DNA of 64,000 bases from Deinococcus gobiensis I-0 (GCF_000252445.1 NC_017792.1:1-64000), one strand, 5' to 3'. Counted from the stretch's first letter, positions 1-8,002 are shown. Notes: generated by a model not told the origin, from the letters alone. Made by a program: numbers and translations.

Positions 1-1070
1 TCGTTCAGGCGCTGTTGACGGCCTTTACGGGCGTCCAGACCCTGATCAGTCAGGGCGGCCAGATCATGGGTGTCATCCTGAATGCCCTGGGGAGCGTGCA
101 GGCGATCGCCGCCGGGCAGGTGGCGGCGGCGGCAGGCTTCGTGGAAAGCACCATCGGCGGGAGCGTCCCCATCGTCCTGACGTTCCTGGGCCGCCTCGTA
201 GGTCTGGGGAACATCGGGACGCGCATCCGGAACACGGTGAAGAAGCTCCGCACCCGATTGGACGCCACCATTGAAAAGCTCATGGTGCGCGTGAAAAAGG
301 CCATCGGACAGGTGAAGACTAAAGGACAGACGGTCACGTCAAAGGTGAAAGCCGCCTTCTCAGGCATCTTCAAGAAGCAATCGTTCAATGCGGGAAAAGA
401 GCAGCACAGCATCTACTTCCAGGCAAAAAACGGACGGGTGCAGCTCATGTTCGCCTCAACCCCACGGGAAGCGAGCTTACAGCTTGACTACCTACAACAT
501 GAATGCGAGGCGCTCGCCGATCCCATTCACCGGAACGAGGGTCTAAACCACATTCAGCGGGCACGAACTCTTGCGGCTCCTACGACCGCTCAGCTCACCA
601 CAGTGCAGGACGAAAAAGACTTGGAGAAAATCACGTTTGACCCGGGTCTGGACGATTGCCTGAAACAGATTTATGTGATCCTCCAGCGCAACTTCATGGG
701 CGCTCTGGACGACTATGTGAAAATCCAGACGCCCATCCGCTACGACCGGCGAGAGCAATTCTTCAAGTTCAAGAGCGCGGGGCAGGAATACAATATCTAC
801 ATCAGCAAACAGGGCTTTCCACAGTTCGGCCCATACGCCACACACACCGTGAAAATCGACATGAAAGGCAACCGCGAATATACTCTGCCGGACGGTGACT
901 TTGCGAACGCCAATATCAAGGCTGGATTTGCAAAATCCAAGAAACACAAGGGCTACACTTGGCACCACCATGAAGACCGGACGACCATGCAGTTGGTGCC
1001 GTACAAACTACACGATAAGTTCAGACACAGCGGTGGCGTGAGCTTGATCGATAACCTAGGAGAAGCGTAA
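1..1070 (+). CDS. C-terminal part of a large polymorphic toxin with a WHH nuclease tip (5' end outside window)
   Basis: The reading frame is open to the left edge, so this is the 3' end of a longer gene; an internal TTG at 15 is not its real start. About 356 residues are visible. First comes a Gly/Ala-rich amphipathic stretch, then a Lys/Arg-rich linker like those next to the tips of large secreted or eCIS-delivered effectors. The last 60 residues hold YTWHHHEDRTTMQLV, the signature of the WHH branch of the HNH/ENDO VII nucleases, which points to a DNA- or RNA-cleaving toxin. The stop overlaps the next gene's ATG by one base, as expected for a toxin translated with its immunity gene. The delivery domain is outside the window, so the secretion route is unknown. 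Confidence 0.8.
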   Translation, partial: VQALLTAFTGVQTLISQGGQIMGVILNALGSVQAIAAGQVAAAAGFVESTIGGSVPIVLTFLGRLVGLGNIGTRIRNTVKKLRTRLDATIEKLMVRVKKAIGQVKTKGQTVTSKVKAAFSGIFKKQSFNAGKEQHSIYFQAKNGRVQLMFASTPREASLQLDYLQHECEALADPIHRNEGLNHIQRARTLAAPTTAQLTTVQDEKDLEKITFDPGLDDCLKQIYVILQRNFMGALDDYVKIQTPIRYDRREQFFKFKSAGQEYNIYISKQGFPQFGPYATHTVKIDMKGNREYTLPDGDFANANIKAGFAKSKKHKGYTWHHHEDRTTMQLVPYKLHDKFRHSGGVSLIDNLGEA

Positions 1071-1549
1071 TGCGCGATATTGATGTCACCGACAGTGAAC
1101 AGCCAGTAACCACCGCTGAGCTAGACCACTTTGAGCAGGAGCACAACCTCATCATCCCAGAGGTCTATCGGGCGTTCCTCCTCGAGCACAACGGCGGCTC
1201 CCCCAGCCCGGAGAACTTCAAGGTGGAGATGGAACCCCGCCCCCACACTCGCCGCAGCCAGACTAAGTTGTTTGGTACAGCAGTGGAATTCTTCCTTTCC
1301 CTAGATGCGGAGGACGTTAGCATTAGCGCCCTGTGGCCCTATGTCACAGAAGGACGCCTGCAGTCTGGAATGTTCCCCATTGCCTACTGCGGCGGCGACC
1401 TATTGTGCATCTCTACTCGCGAGAACACACTCCACCAGATTTTCTACTGGTTCAGCGAGGAAGAATACGATGCGCAGGCTGAAGGGGATCGAAACCTTTA
1501 CTTCGTGGCATCCTCATTTGATACGTTTTTAGACAAGCTGTACGATTAA
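1070..1549 (+). CDS. SUKH (SMI1/KNR4) family immunity protein
   Basis: A 159-residue protein starting on the A of the toxin's TAA stop, so the two are probably translationally coupled. The segment around residues 20-45 (EQEHNLIIPEVYRAFLLEHN-G) and the later FPIAYCGGDLLCI match the layout of SMI1/KNR4 (SUKH) proteins: a helical start, the 'LP..Y..FL..-NGG' turn, and a beta-rich middle. SUKH proteins are the commonest immunity proteins of nuclease toxins in polymorphic toxin systems and neutralise the cognate toxin in the cytoplasm. The position directly after the WHH toxin makes it the likely partner. The family call is from motif recognition only. Confidence 0.8.
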   Translation: MRDIDVTDSEQPVTTAELDHFEQEHNLIIPEVYRAFLLEHNGGSPSPENFKVEMEPRPHTRRSQTKLFGTAVEFFLSLDAEDVSISALWPYVTEGRLQSGMFPIAYCGGDLLCISTRENTLHQIFYWFSEEEYDAQAEGDRNLYFVASSFDTFLDKLYD

Positions 1550-1722
1550 ATTAGGGCAAATGCCTGAAACAGCTGTGGCCGTCCTACAGCTGCAGGGCAA
1601 CATTTGAGAACATGGGAGCTGAAAGAGCACTGTTCTTTCAGAACGCCAAGGGCTGAAGCTCAGAGCCTGCTGTTACTCCAGCCTCGTCTTGGCCTTCCTG
1701 TCTTCCCAGTTCTGTCGCCCGT

Positions 1723-1977
1723 GCTAATACAGGTGACGCTAAGGACAAGCAGCATTACGAGGCGGCCACCCGTGAACTGAAAGCCACGATTCACAGCGGC
1801 AAGGTGGAGCGTTCACGCTTCACGGCCGCGCAACTTCAGGACATCGAGAAGGAACATCAGAAAATCACGGATTACACTTGGCACCACCAGGACTTTGCGA
1901 GAATGCAACTCGTCAAGACGTTTGAGCACAGCAAGACAGGCCACCTGGGTGGCTCCAAGATGTGGTTCGGAAGGTGA
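1723..1977 (+). pseudogene. Orphan WHH nuclease toxin tip (no start codon, no delivery domain)
   Basis: One frame, ending in TGA at 1975-1977, encodes about 84 residues with ITDYTWHHQDFARMQLV near the end and HLGGSKMWFG at the C-terminus. This is the same WHH signature as the toxin at 1-1070 but with a different flanking sequence. The frame continues a little upstream of 1723 without a recognisable start, ribosome binding site or N-terminal domain. It is followed three bases later by an immunity gene. Displaced toxin tips with their immunity genes downstream of an intact toxin are known from Rhs and CDI loci, where recombination can swap them onto the main gene. That role here is inferred from layout. 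Confidence 0.7.
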
Positions 1978-1979
1978 CT

Positions 1980-2420
1980 ATGGAAATCTGGGAACAAGAC
2001 AGCGGCAGAGCACTCGGCAGTCAGGAGCACCTGCGAACTATTGAGGACACCGTGGGTCAGCCGTTCCCGACCGACTATCTGCACGTCCTTCAGACCCACA
2101 ACGCGGCCTACTTTGAACGGCAGGAGTTCCCAGTGGTCACGCCGGACGGCCCGGAGGACAAGAGTGTGGCCGTCCTGCTGAACGCGGACGGCGATGAGAT
2201 GGACGCCGAGAGCGTGCTGAGCCAGTGGCGCACCTTGCAGGACGAGCATGGGCTGGAACCGCACGTCGTCCCGTTCGGCATGGATGGGGGCGGGAATCTG
2301 GTGTGCTTCGACTTCTCGGCCGGGGGCGAACCGGCGGTCGTGTACTGGCAGCATGACGAGACGTGGTCACCGCTTCCGGTGGCAGAAAGCTTCGCGGCTT
2401 TCTTGCAGCAGCTCAGCTGA
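1980..2420 (+). CDS. SUKH-family immunity protein paired with the orphan WHH tip
   Basis: The chosen start is ATG 1980, just after the orphan tip's TGA; a longer version from 1962 would overlap the tip. The 146-residue product has the SUKH pattern: TIEDTVGQPFPTDYLHVLQTHN near residue 20-40, then VVPFGMDGGGNLVCFDFS and VVYWQHDE in the C-terminal half (the family's 'G..G....D' strand pair). It is therefore a probable cytoplasmic immunity protein for the displaced WHH tip. It differs clearly in sequence from the SUKH protein at 1070-1549, so the two modules are not a recent duplication. Confidence 0.75.
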   Translation: MEIWEQDSGRALGSQEHLRTIEDTVGQPFPTDYLHVLQTHNAAYFERQEFPVVTPDGPEDKSVAVLLNADGDEMDAESVLSQWRTLQDEHGLEPHVVPFGMDGGGNLVCFDFSAGGEPAVVYWQHDETWSPLPVAESFAAFLQQLS

Positions 2421-2980
2421 GCCGGGCGACGGGCCGCGGATTGTGTGAGGGCAGAGAGCGTTATTCGGAAACGGCCCTGAACGCCAGCTCTATGGTCTGC
2501 AGAGGCAGACCATGATGAGATGAACACATAATCCGGGCGTGCAGGGTGAGACCGCCCTATGCTTGGCCTTGCCCCGCGGTCAGCTCTATCGGGCTCACTC
2601 CACGGATGAGTGCGCAGCAGGTGCAGGAGCAGCCTCCATGGCAGGATTATCGTGGACGGGCGATGGTGAGTCGGGTCCGGATTGGGGGCGGGTTCCGGGT
2701 CAAGCTGCACAGTGGGGCGGTAAGGTCTTCTAGGAATGACCTGGGCTGCCCGGGAAGCTCTTCCGGCGCACCAGCACGCCCATTTCCTGAAGTGTCAGGG
2801 GCTGAAACCCGAACCGAGAGTTTCCGATGGAGCGTGTTCCCGTCCGGCCTGACAGGTTGCTTTTCATCACATTCAGACCGCCGGCTCAACAGATCAGGGC
2901 GGTAGTCTGTGGTTGTCACGCCTGACAAGCCGCGCAGGAAGATGATTGCGTTTCACTGAGATATAGAGGAGGCACACACC
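2421..2980. other. Gene-poor stretch; decayed left part, repeat element at right
   Basis: The reading frames across 2421-2810 have no family resemblance and no good ribosome binding sites, so I see no gene there. The right part (from about 2815) is an imperfect copy of the sequence at 5700-5880 and includes degraded coding-like text just before it, reading P-E-P-R-V-S-D, close to the last residues (PEPNVSD) of the Imm11-like protein ending at 5717. This suggests the leftover 3' end of an immunity gene followed by a conserved downstream element. Confidence 0.4.
2815..2980 (+). repeat. Copy A of an imperfect intergenic repeat with a hairpin (copy B at 5700-5880)
   Basis: Aligned by eye with 5700-5880, this segment shares blocks such as GAACCGA, TCCGAT-GAGCGTGT, ACCTGAC/GCCTGAC, CAGACC-CCGGC, GTCTGTGG-TG, TCACGCCTGACAAG and CACTGAG. 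Both copies can pair CAGACC...(G)GTCTG across the middle although the stem sequences differ. Copy A runs directly into the XRE gene at 2981, which starts at GTG behind an AGGAGG-like site (GAGGAGG at about 2966). Confidence 0.5.
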
Positions 2981-3274
2981 GTGAAACATGCTCCCCGGGC
3001 AAAACACCTCGGTAGCCGCTTTGACGACTTCCTGGCTGAGGAGGGCCTTCTTGCTGAAGTCGACGCGGTGGCGCAGAAACGTGTCATCGTCTTCCAGCTG
3101 GAACAGGAACTCCAGCGCCGCGGTTGGACGCGGGCTGAACTGGCCGACCGCCTGGGCACCCCTGGCCCGGTCGTAGAACGCCTCCTCGACCCAGAGGACC
3201 TCACGGTCGACCTCCAGCTCCTGGGACAAGCTGCCGACCTGCTGGGCGAACGCCTGAGCATTACCCTGCGCTGA
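2981..3274 (+). CDS. XRE/HigA-like helix-turn-helix protein, copy 1
   Basis: A 97-residue protein with GTG start behind a GAGGAGG site. Residues 12-45 (FDDFLAEEGLLAEVDAVA, then a helix to about 48) and the HTH at about 49-75 (RRGWTRAELADRLGTPGPVV) resemble HigA-type antitoxin or XRE DNA-binding proteins. A close paralogue lies at 7490-7783; the two are nearly identical over FDDFLAEEGLLAE and EDLTVDLQLL. No HigB-like toxin sits beside it, so it may be an orphan regulator of the toxin/immunity region or an antitoxin whose toxin has been lost. Confidence 0.7.
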   Translation: MKHAPRAKHLGSRFDDFLAEEGLLAEVDAVAQKRVIVFQLEQELQRRGWTRAELADRLGTPGPVVERLLDPEDLTVDLQLLGQAADLLGERLSITLR

Positions 3275-3471
3275 GCGACCAGGACATCCGACTCAAATTT
3301 GAGCAGCAGGAAGTCGCTCTGGGCCTGAGCGTGACGTGGACTGAACTGAACTTTGACAACACCACCTTCACCTGGACGGCCTCAGGGAACAGTAGTAGCG
3401 GGGACGTGAATAATGTCCTGCCAGACAGCCTGCCCGCCCTGACCCATCTCCCAAGGACACCCAGCCCATGA
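3271..3471 (+). pseudogene. Short coding remnant between XRE gene and SUKH-like gene
   Basis: One frame reads SDQDIRLKFEQQEVALGLSV followed by TWTELNFDNTTFTW and ends in a TGA that overlaps the next gene's ATG (ATGA at 3468-3471). It has no start codon of its own. The ATGA junction with a probable immunity gene is what would be expected of the tail of a toxin or another upstream partner whose body has been deleted. I do not recognise the family. Confidence 0.35.
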
Positions 3472-4169
3472 CTCAGACCTTCCCCGATTACCGCGCCCTC
3501 TTCACACGAATGGTCGATGACCTTCGCCGCGACCGACTGTTCGTGGTCGAGCGGTTCGTCCTAGGCGATCCGCTGAGCTTGGTAGACATCCAAGCACTGG
3601 AAACGGAAACCGGTTATGAGCTCACCAACGACCTGCGGGCGTTCTACGCACAGATGAATGGCCTGAACCTGAAGTGGTACCTCGACCCAAACCTGAGTGA
3701 TGCGGACCGCAAGGCGTTTCTTCTCGAATTCCCTGATGTGGATGTCGAGAACAGCAGTGACGAGGCAGCCTCGGCCGCTATCCGTATTCTGCCACTCCGT
3801 GAGGTCCTCACCCGTCACTGGGGTGAGGACGTGTACTACGAACCGGAAATGGGCTTCCATGGGGAAGCACTGAGCGTAGAAGACTTCCACGAAAGTATGC
3901 GGCCCTTTGATCTGTTCAGCGACTACCGCGCATGCATTCTGGCCTTCCGACAGAAAAAGAATCCGGCGGTGTTTCTTCTTGACGATCACTACGCGATTTG
4001 GGACGAGTCCAGGGGCACAGACATCCGCTCGTACCTCGATTTCATCCTTGCCACGAAAGGGCAGTCCGACGCTCGGAAGCGCTGGCTGTCCGAGTATGGC
4101 GGTTACGATCATAGGGTCAGCTTCGGCGGGTCATTCGGGAAGAACACGCCATCAGCCCTCATCAGGTAA
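3468..4169 (+). CDS. SUKH-like (SMI1/KNR4) immunity protein, 233 residues
   Basis: Residues 35-70 (LSLVDIQALETETGYELTND then LRAFYAQMNGLNLKW) show the SUKH turn: a helix, 'L...L..FY...NG', then a hydrophobic strand. The middle, IRILPLREVLTRHWGEDVYY, and AVFLLDDHYAIWDESRG fit the family's later strands. It is longer than the two SUKH genes upstream. The start is ATG 3468, overlapping the TGA of the remnant before it. In this neighbourhood it is best read as an immunity protein retained after loss of its toxin. No catalytic motif is seen. Confidence 0.6.
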   Translation: MTQTFPDYRALFTRMVDDLRRDRLFVVERFVLGDPLSLVDIQALETETGYELTNDLRAFYAQMNGLNLKWYLDPNLSDADRKAFLLEFPDVDVENSSDEAASAAIRILPLREVLTRHWGEDVYYEPEMGFHGEALSVEDFHESMRPFDLFSDYRACILAFRQKKNPAVFLLDDHYAIWDESRGTDIRSYLDFILATKGQSDARKRWLSEYGGYDHRVSFGGSFGKNTPSALIR

Positions 4170-4223
4170 GCAAGTGCCAAGCAGAATCCAGCGCTACCAT
4201 CACCATCGGGATAGGAAGACCTT

Positions 4224-4499
4224 ATGGTGAGCGATGGGGTGATTCTATCCTTACTTGGCCCGATCGGCCCAATGGTGGACTTCGAAGACTATGAAGCGTA
4301 CCGGGCCCAAACGATTGCCCGCTTGGACCGTGCAGACGTGATGCGTCTTCTGGATGAGTGGCGCACGAAATACGCCCGCTTTCCAGACAACGTCGAGGTG
4401 TTGGCCATTGAGTTTGCCGAGCACCACCCTGAGTACCAAACGGAGGTCTCTGCGGCTCTCCTTAAGGCTGGCTTTGATCCACTTGAACAAACCGATTAG
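4224..4499 (+). CDS. Small protein of unknown function in immunity-gene array
   Basis: 91 residues from ATG 4224; an internal ATG at 4272 (MVDFEDYEAYRAQTIARL) is an equally possible start and gives a 75-residue, mostly helical acidic protein. There is no signal peptide or membrane segment, and I do not recognise a family. It sits on the same strand between a SUKH-like gene and another small unknown gene, so an immunity role is plausible but only by context. Confidence 0.45.
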   Translation: MVSDGVILSLLGPIGPMVDFEDYEAYRAQTIARLDRADVMRLLDEWRTKYARFPDNVEVLAIEFAEHHPEYQTEVSAALLKAGFDPLEQTD

Positions 4500-4526
4500 C
4501 TCTGGCCTCAGCCGCTGGTCATTCAC

Positions 4527-4937
4527 ATGACCCTGGTCACCCAGCTGGAACAGTTTGAACGCCGATGCCAAGACATCATGCTGCTGGTCTCCCAGGCTCG
4601 TAGGGAAGAGCTGTCCGAACTGGTTCACCAGTTTGCGGGCAGTGGGAATGTGTATATCCTTCGGGGCTTGTCCAGCCGTCTGGCCCAGGCAGATGCAGGT
4701 GAGGGCATCCACCTCCTGGCCTTCCCACTCATTGAGGGCCTCTGCGCGATGCAGGATCCGAACGTCCTGACCAACCTCCTGACGGCACTTGCCCGCCTGG
4801 AGCAAGCCGGGGTGGACTGGAAAACCGACGAACATCTGGCGACGGCGCGTCGACTGTTCAGCCTGTGCCGCGGTGTGGCTGAGCTACTGGAAGAAGATGC
4901 CGACGATTTTGAGCGGCAGAACCTGGGAAAAGCCTAG
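4527..4937 (+). CDS. Small helical protein of unknown function
   Basis: 136 residues, predicted almost wholly helical from its Leu/Ala/Glu pattern, for example LTNLLTALARLEQAGVDW and ARRLFSLCRGVAELLEE. It begins 27 bases after the previous gene. No motif identifies it. The acidic composition and position in the array suggest an immunity protein, but this is inference. Confidence 0.5.
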   Translation: MTLVTQLEQFERRCQDIMLLVSQARREELSELVHQFAGSGNVYILRGLSSRLAQADAGEGIHLLAFPLIEGLCAMQDPNVLTNLLTALARLEQAGVDWKTDEHLATARRLFSLCRGVAELLEEDADDFERQNLGKA

Positions 4938-5030
4938 ATTTTCTCCCAGGGAACACCGTCGCCCGTAAGCGAGAAGTGTTGAAGGAGAACTCATGGCTGG
5001 GCTGCACCATCACCTCCAGACCCCGACCAT

Positions 5031-5717
5031 ATGATCCGGGAGGCCTTCCGACTCTTGTGGGAGACCGATCATCTCCTGCGGACGGATGAAGCTCACGATT
5101 TGACCCTGGAGCAGTTCGACCACGATGGGGATGTGCCGGAGTCCTGGCCCACGGAATCGGGGCAAACAGCACTCCCTGACCTCGTGGTCATGACCGCCGG
5201 GTTCGGCGACGTGACCTACACCGACTATCCGAGCAATGACCGCGACTGGCCCGTGATGTCGAAGAAAATGCTGGCCATTCTGCTCGGGGTGGCTGAATTC
5301 GGCCACCAGACCGTCCCCGTGAGCATCGTTGATCCGGTGGTGCGCACAGAGCAGGAGCATGAACAGGCAGGAGCTTTGCTGGAGACTCGGTGGCCTGATG
5401 CCAATCGGGAGTACGTCATCGTGCAACTGACAGACCCGGTGGAGCTGGACGAAGAAGCGTCAGGCGTCGCCCGCGACCCCAATCTGCCCTGGATCGTCGA
5501 CGTCCACCAGTACGTGTTCAAGCAGCCGGCGAGCACCCTGCCACCGATCTTCAGGTTAAGCATTGACCCCACGGTCCTCTACATTTCGGCCACCGCTCGC
5601 GTCGCCCTGAAGGCCGCCGGGATCGCCGGGCCGCGTTACCTCCCGTTGGAGGGTTACGTTGACGGTGGTGGCGACGAGGTCGACATTCAGGTCCCTGAAC
5701 CGAACGTCTCCGATTGA
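5031..5717 (+). CDS. Imm11-like (DUF1629) immunity protein
   Basis: 228 residues. The C-terminal third reads PPIFRLSIDPTVLYISATAR and then ALKAAGIAGPRYLPLEG, the Imm11/DUF1629 ending ('piFrl...ivs...r.al..agitG..f.p'). The middle has YVIVQLTDPVELDEEASG, corresponding to that family's Y.vv....vlD.e.S block. Imm11 proteins are found beside nuclease and other toxins as neutralising partners. No toxin tip is attached here; upstream, 4950-5030 contains only a very short frame ending at 5033. A second gene of the same family lies at 16213-16884. Confidence 0.65.
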   Translation: MIREAFRLLWETDHLLRTDEAHDLTLEQFDHDGDVPESWPTESGQTALPDLVVMTAGFGDVTYTDYPSNDRDWPVMSKKMLAILLGVAEFGHQTVPVSIVDPVVRTEQEHEQAGALLETRWPDANREYVIVQLTDPVELDEEASGVARDPNLPWIVDVHQYVFKQPASTLPPIFRLSIDPTVLYISATARVALKAAGIAGPRYLPLEGYVDGGGDEVDIQVPEPNVSD

Positions 5718-5880
5718 GCGTGTCCCCATCCGACCTGACGGATTGACTTTCCACCTGAGCCAGACCACCGGCGCAGCGGGCTGGAGCCGTGGTCTGTGGG
5801 TGCCACTTCCGTTCTCACGCCTGACAAGGCTATGGAGGAGCATGCTGACAGCTCACTGAGGTCGGAGGAGCGAAGCACTA
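5700..5880 (+). repeat. Copy B of the imperfect intergenic repeat (copy A at 2815-2980)
   Basis: Begins in the last codons of the Imm11-like gene and ends at a GGAGGAG ribosome-binding sequence followed by ATG 5880. A stem between CAGACCACCGG (about 5762) and CCGTGGTCTG (about 5789) is conserved in position but not in sequence in copy A. Copy B is separated from the second XRE gene by an IS3-family insertion and a 104-residue ORF; copy A joins the first XRE gene directly. Confidence 0.5.
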
Positions 5881-5937
5881 TGGAAATTGAGGGTGCCCCA
5901 ATTGCGGTTCCAGCCGATTTGCAAATCTCAGCGTACC

Positions 5938-6790
5938 TCAGCCCGCCAGTTCCAGGCGGGCAAATTCGTTCGGGGTCCGGCCACCAAGCGAGGTATGGGG
6001 CCGGACATCGTTGTCGTCCTGGCGCCAGGCTGTGAGGATGAGGCGAGCCTGATCCAGGCTCTGGAACCAGTGGAGATTGAAGCACTCGTCCCGGACCCGA
6101 CCATTGAAACTCTCGATGTAGGCGTTCTCCACAGGCTTTCCAGGCCGGATAAAGGTGTGCGTGATACCGCGGTCGTGGGTCCAGAGATCCAGAGCCTTCC
6201 CTGCGAACTCCGGGCCGTTGTCGGTGGTGATCGCCTGGGGTGCGCCCCGGAAGCGAACGACTGCCTCGAGGCTGCGGACGACATCATGGCCCGTGATGGA
6301 GGTGCCGACGTGCATGACCAGGCACTCCCGCGTGAAGTCGTCCACGACGTTCAACACACGGAACCGCTGCCCGGAAGCCCGCTGATCAGCCATGAAGTCC
6401 AGACTCCACCGCTGATTGGGTGCAGAAACCTGCGGTTTCTACTGACGCTCTCCGACGCTGAGCTTCCGGCGCTCCTTCTGCCGAACAGCCAGCCCTTCTG
6501 CCCGATAGATCCGGTAAACACGTTTGTGATTCACGGTCTCACCTTCCAGACCCAGCATCAGGTGAATCCAGCGGTACCCGAACCGAGGCTGTTCCCGCGC
6601 CAGCACGCGGAGACGCTCAACCAGTTGCTGGTCTTTTTCCCTTTTCGGGGTGTTCCGTCTGTGCGTGATCCGGGAGAAGCCCAGCACCTGGCAGGCCCGA
6701 CGTTCACTGACCGTGAACGAGTCCCGCTGGGACGTCGTCCCAGGCATCACCACTTTCGCCCACCACCTCCCCCCGCATGGCGTTGTCGAG
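5938..6790 (-). pseudogene. IS3-family transposase orfB, interrupted by an in-frame stop
   Basis: The C-terminal part carries the rve integrase core: FRVLNVVDDFTRECLVM (first Asp), ITTDNGPEFAGKALDLW (second Asp) and PVENAYIESFNGRVRDE (Glu), the D,D(35)E triad of IS3 transposases. The N-terminal part has the HTH_21-like RFGYRWIHLMLGLEGETVNH and KRVYRIYRAEGLAVR. Both halves are in one frame but separated by a TAG at 6439-6441. The catalytic triad is intact, but a full-length protein cannot be made without readthrough. Confidence 0.8.
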
Positions 6791-6958
6791 CGACAGGTCA
6801 GCCACCAGCTTCTTGAGACGCCGGTTTTCAGCTTCCAGCGGTAGATCGTGGTCATCGCGACTCCATGGAGTCGCGCGTGGGTCGCTGATCGGGGTTCCGG
6901 CTTCAAGCTGCCCGAGAATCTCCAGGAGCTGCTGCTCCGTGTACCGTTTGCGTTTCAT
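6704..6958 (-). pseudogene. IS3-family orfA (HTH subunit), internally deleted and frameshifted
   Basis: Starts MKRKRYTEQQLLEILGQLEAG, typical of IS3 OrfA, and ends near AENRRLKKLVADLSLDNAM, the leucine-zipper end of OrfA. Between them the HTH (ARLHGVAMTTIYRWK) is found only in a different frame, and the expected linker of about 15 residues before 'LEAENRRLK' is missing. So there is at least one frameshift and one deletion, consistent with the stop codon in orfB. Confidence 0.7.
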
Positions 6959-7135
6959 GTTTCTCCCCGTCTGCTGCTTGATTTGCAATCAGACTGGCAC
7001 CGGAAACAGGGGCAAGGTCACTGGAAAGTGGCGTCAAGACCGGCGAGATCGAAATCATAGAGCTGTCGGGCGGTACGTCCCGGTTGCCGCGGCCCCGATA
7101 ACGACTCGCACCACACGCGCCGCATCAGGAGAGCC

Positions 7136-7450
7136 ATGAATAGCGAACGACAATTGGACAATCAGGGCAACGCCATCGGCCTCTTTCGATCCGCCTTCCA
7201 AACTGCGGTTGGACACTTGCAGGAGACGCACCAGAACCTGCAAGACGTGTCTCAGGAGAAGCTGCTGGCCGCGACTGCCGAGCAGAGAGCAAATCGCGCC
7301 TGGTACTTCGAGAACGATGGCGTGACGCAGCACGATCTGGACTTGTTCAATGAGGTGATGCGGGACTACTGGGCGAGTCTGCTCGATTGCCTAAGGGACC
7401 CGAGGGCCGACACGACCGTGGACGCCTGCCTTAATCTGCTCTTCCGCTGA
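7136..7450 (+). CDS. Hypothetical 104-residue protein
   Basis: ATG 7136 follows AGGAGAGCC. The product is acidic and helical (ERQLDNQGNAIGLFRSAFQT, LDLFNEVMRDYWASLLDCLR). There is no signal peptide, membrane segment or recognised motif. It lies between the interrupted ORF and the second XRE gene and has no counterpart beside the first XRE gene. It could be an immunity protein or the partner of the XRE protein; neither can be shown. Confidence 0.5.
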   Translation: MNSERQLDNQGNAIGLFRSAFQTAVGHLQETHQNLQDVSQEKLLAATAEQRANRAWYFENDGVTQHDLDLFNEVMRDYWASLLDCLRDPRADTTVDACLNLLFR

Positions 7451-7489
7451 GCATGGGGCTGGCGTTCACCTGAGGCGACACGGGACGTG

Positions 7490-7783
7490 GTGCATCACAA
7501 CCCCCAAGGCAAGCATATCGGCAGCAGCTTCGACGATTTCCTGGCCGAGGAAGGCCTGCTCGCTGAAGCCCACGCGGTGGCGCAACAACGGATCATCGCC
7601 TTCCAACTGGAACAGGAACTCCAGCGCCGCGGCTGGACACGGGCCGACCTGGCCGACCGCCTGGGAATCTCACACCTGGCCGTAGACCACCTGCTCGACC
7701 CCGAAGACCTCACGGTCGACCTCCAGCTCCTGGCGCGGGCCGCCGACCTGCTGGGCCGACGCCTGAGGATCACCCTGCGCTGA
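7490..7783 (+). CDS. XRE/HigA-like helix-turn-helix protein, copy 2
   Basis: GTG 7490 is preferred over GTG 7487 because it lines up with the start of the paralogue at 2981 (MHHNPQGKH versus MKHAPRAKH). The HTH is RRGWTRADLADRLGISHLAV. The two copies share about four fifths of their residues by eye, including FDDFLAEEGLLAE and EDLTVDLQLL. They arose by duplication together with the upstream intergenic repeat. Confidence 0.7.
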   Translation: MHHNPQGKHIGSSFDDFLAEEGLLAEAHAVAQQRIIAFQLEQELQRRGWTRADLADRLGISHLAVDHLLDPEDLTVDLQLLARAADLLGRRLRITLR

Positions 7784-8002
7784 GCGATATTGAGCTTCTG
7801 ATGGCATTTACAGGCCACGCCTTCCTACAGCTCAAAGTTTCTCTTCGCCATTACTATCGGAAAGTACAATTATAATTGGTATAACCGTAATCATTTCAGA
7901 TTCCATCTGGATCAAGGTAAAGGTCCATAGTACTCCTGTATAAGTCGCCACGAAAGTGAATATGCGCTGCCGGAGTCTAAGGATGTTTGACGACATGCTC
8001 AT

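Larger units (their letters stand above)
5887..7021 (-). mobile_element. Decayed IS3-family insertion sequence
   Basis: The two ends align as imperfect inverted repeats of about 40 bp. The left end begins TTGAGGGTGCCCC and the right end, read inward, GTGACCTTGCCCC; both continue to a shared GATT(T)GCAAATC. A 6-bp direct repeat TGGAAA lies immediately outside (5881-5886 and 7022-7027). IS3 elements usually make 3-5 bp duplications, so the sixth base may be chance. The inside holds remnants of orfA and orfB on the minus strand. The element is about 1.13 kb. Confidence 0.85.
5880..7101 (+). pseudogene. Very short ORF interrupted by the IS3-family element at its second codon
   Basis: ATG 5880 follows a GGAGGAG site. 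The IS begins at 5887. If the element and one TGGAAA copy are removed, the frame reads MESGVKTGEIEIIELSGGTS and ends at TAA 7099-7101, 26 codons in all. This may be a small real gene or the start of something already shortened. The clean junction supports the position of the insertion. Confidence 0.35.

Noticed and set aside
2539..2905. Two overlapping plus-strand ORFs
   Set aside because: No ribosome site or domain; they cross the intergenic repeat, so they are not supported as genes.
5887..6816. 309-codon plus-strand ORF
   Set aside because: Antisense shadow of the IS3 transposase.
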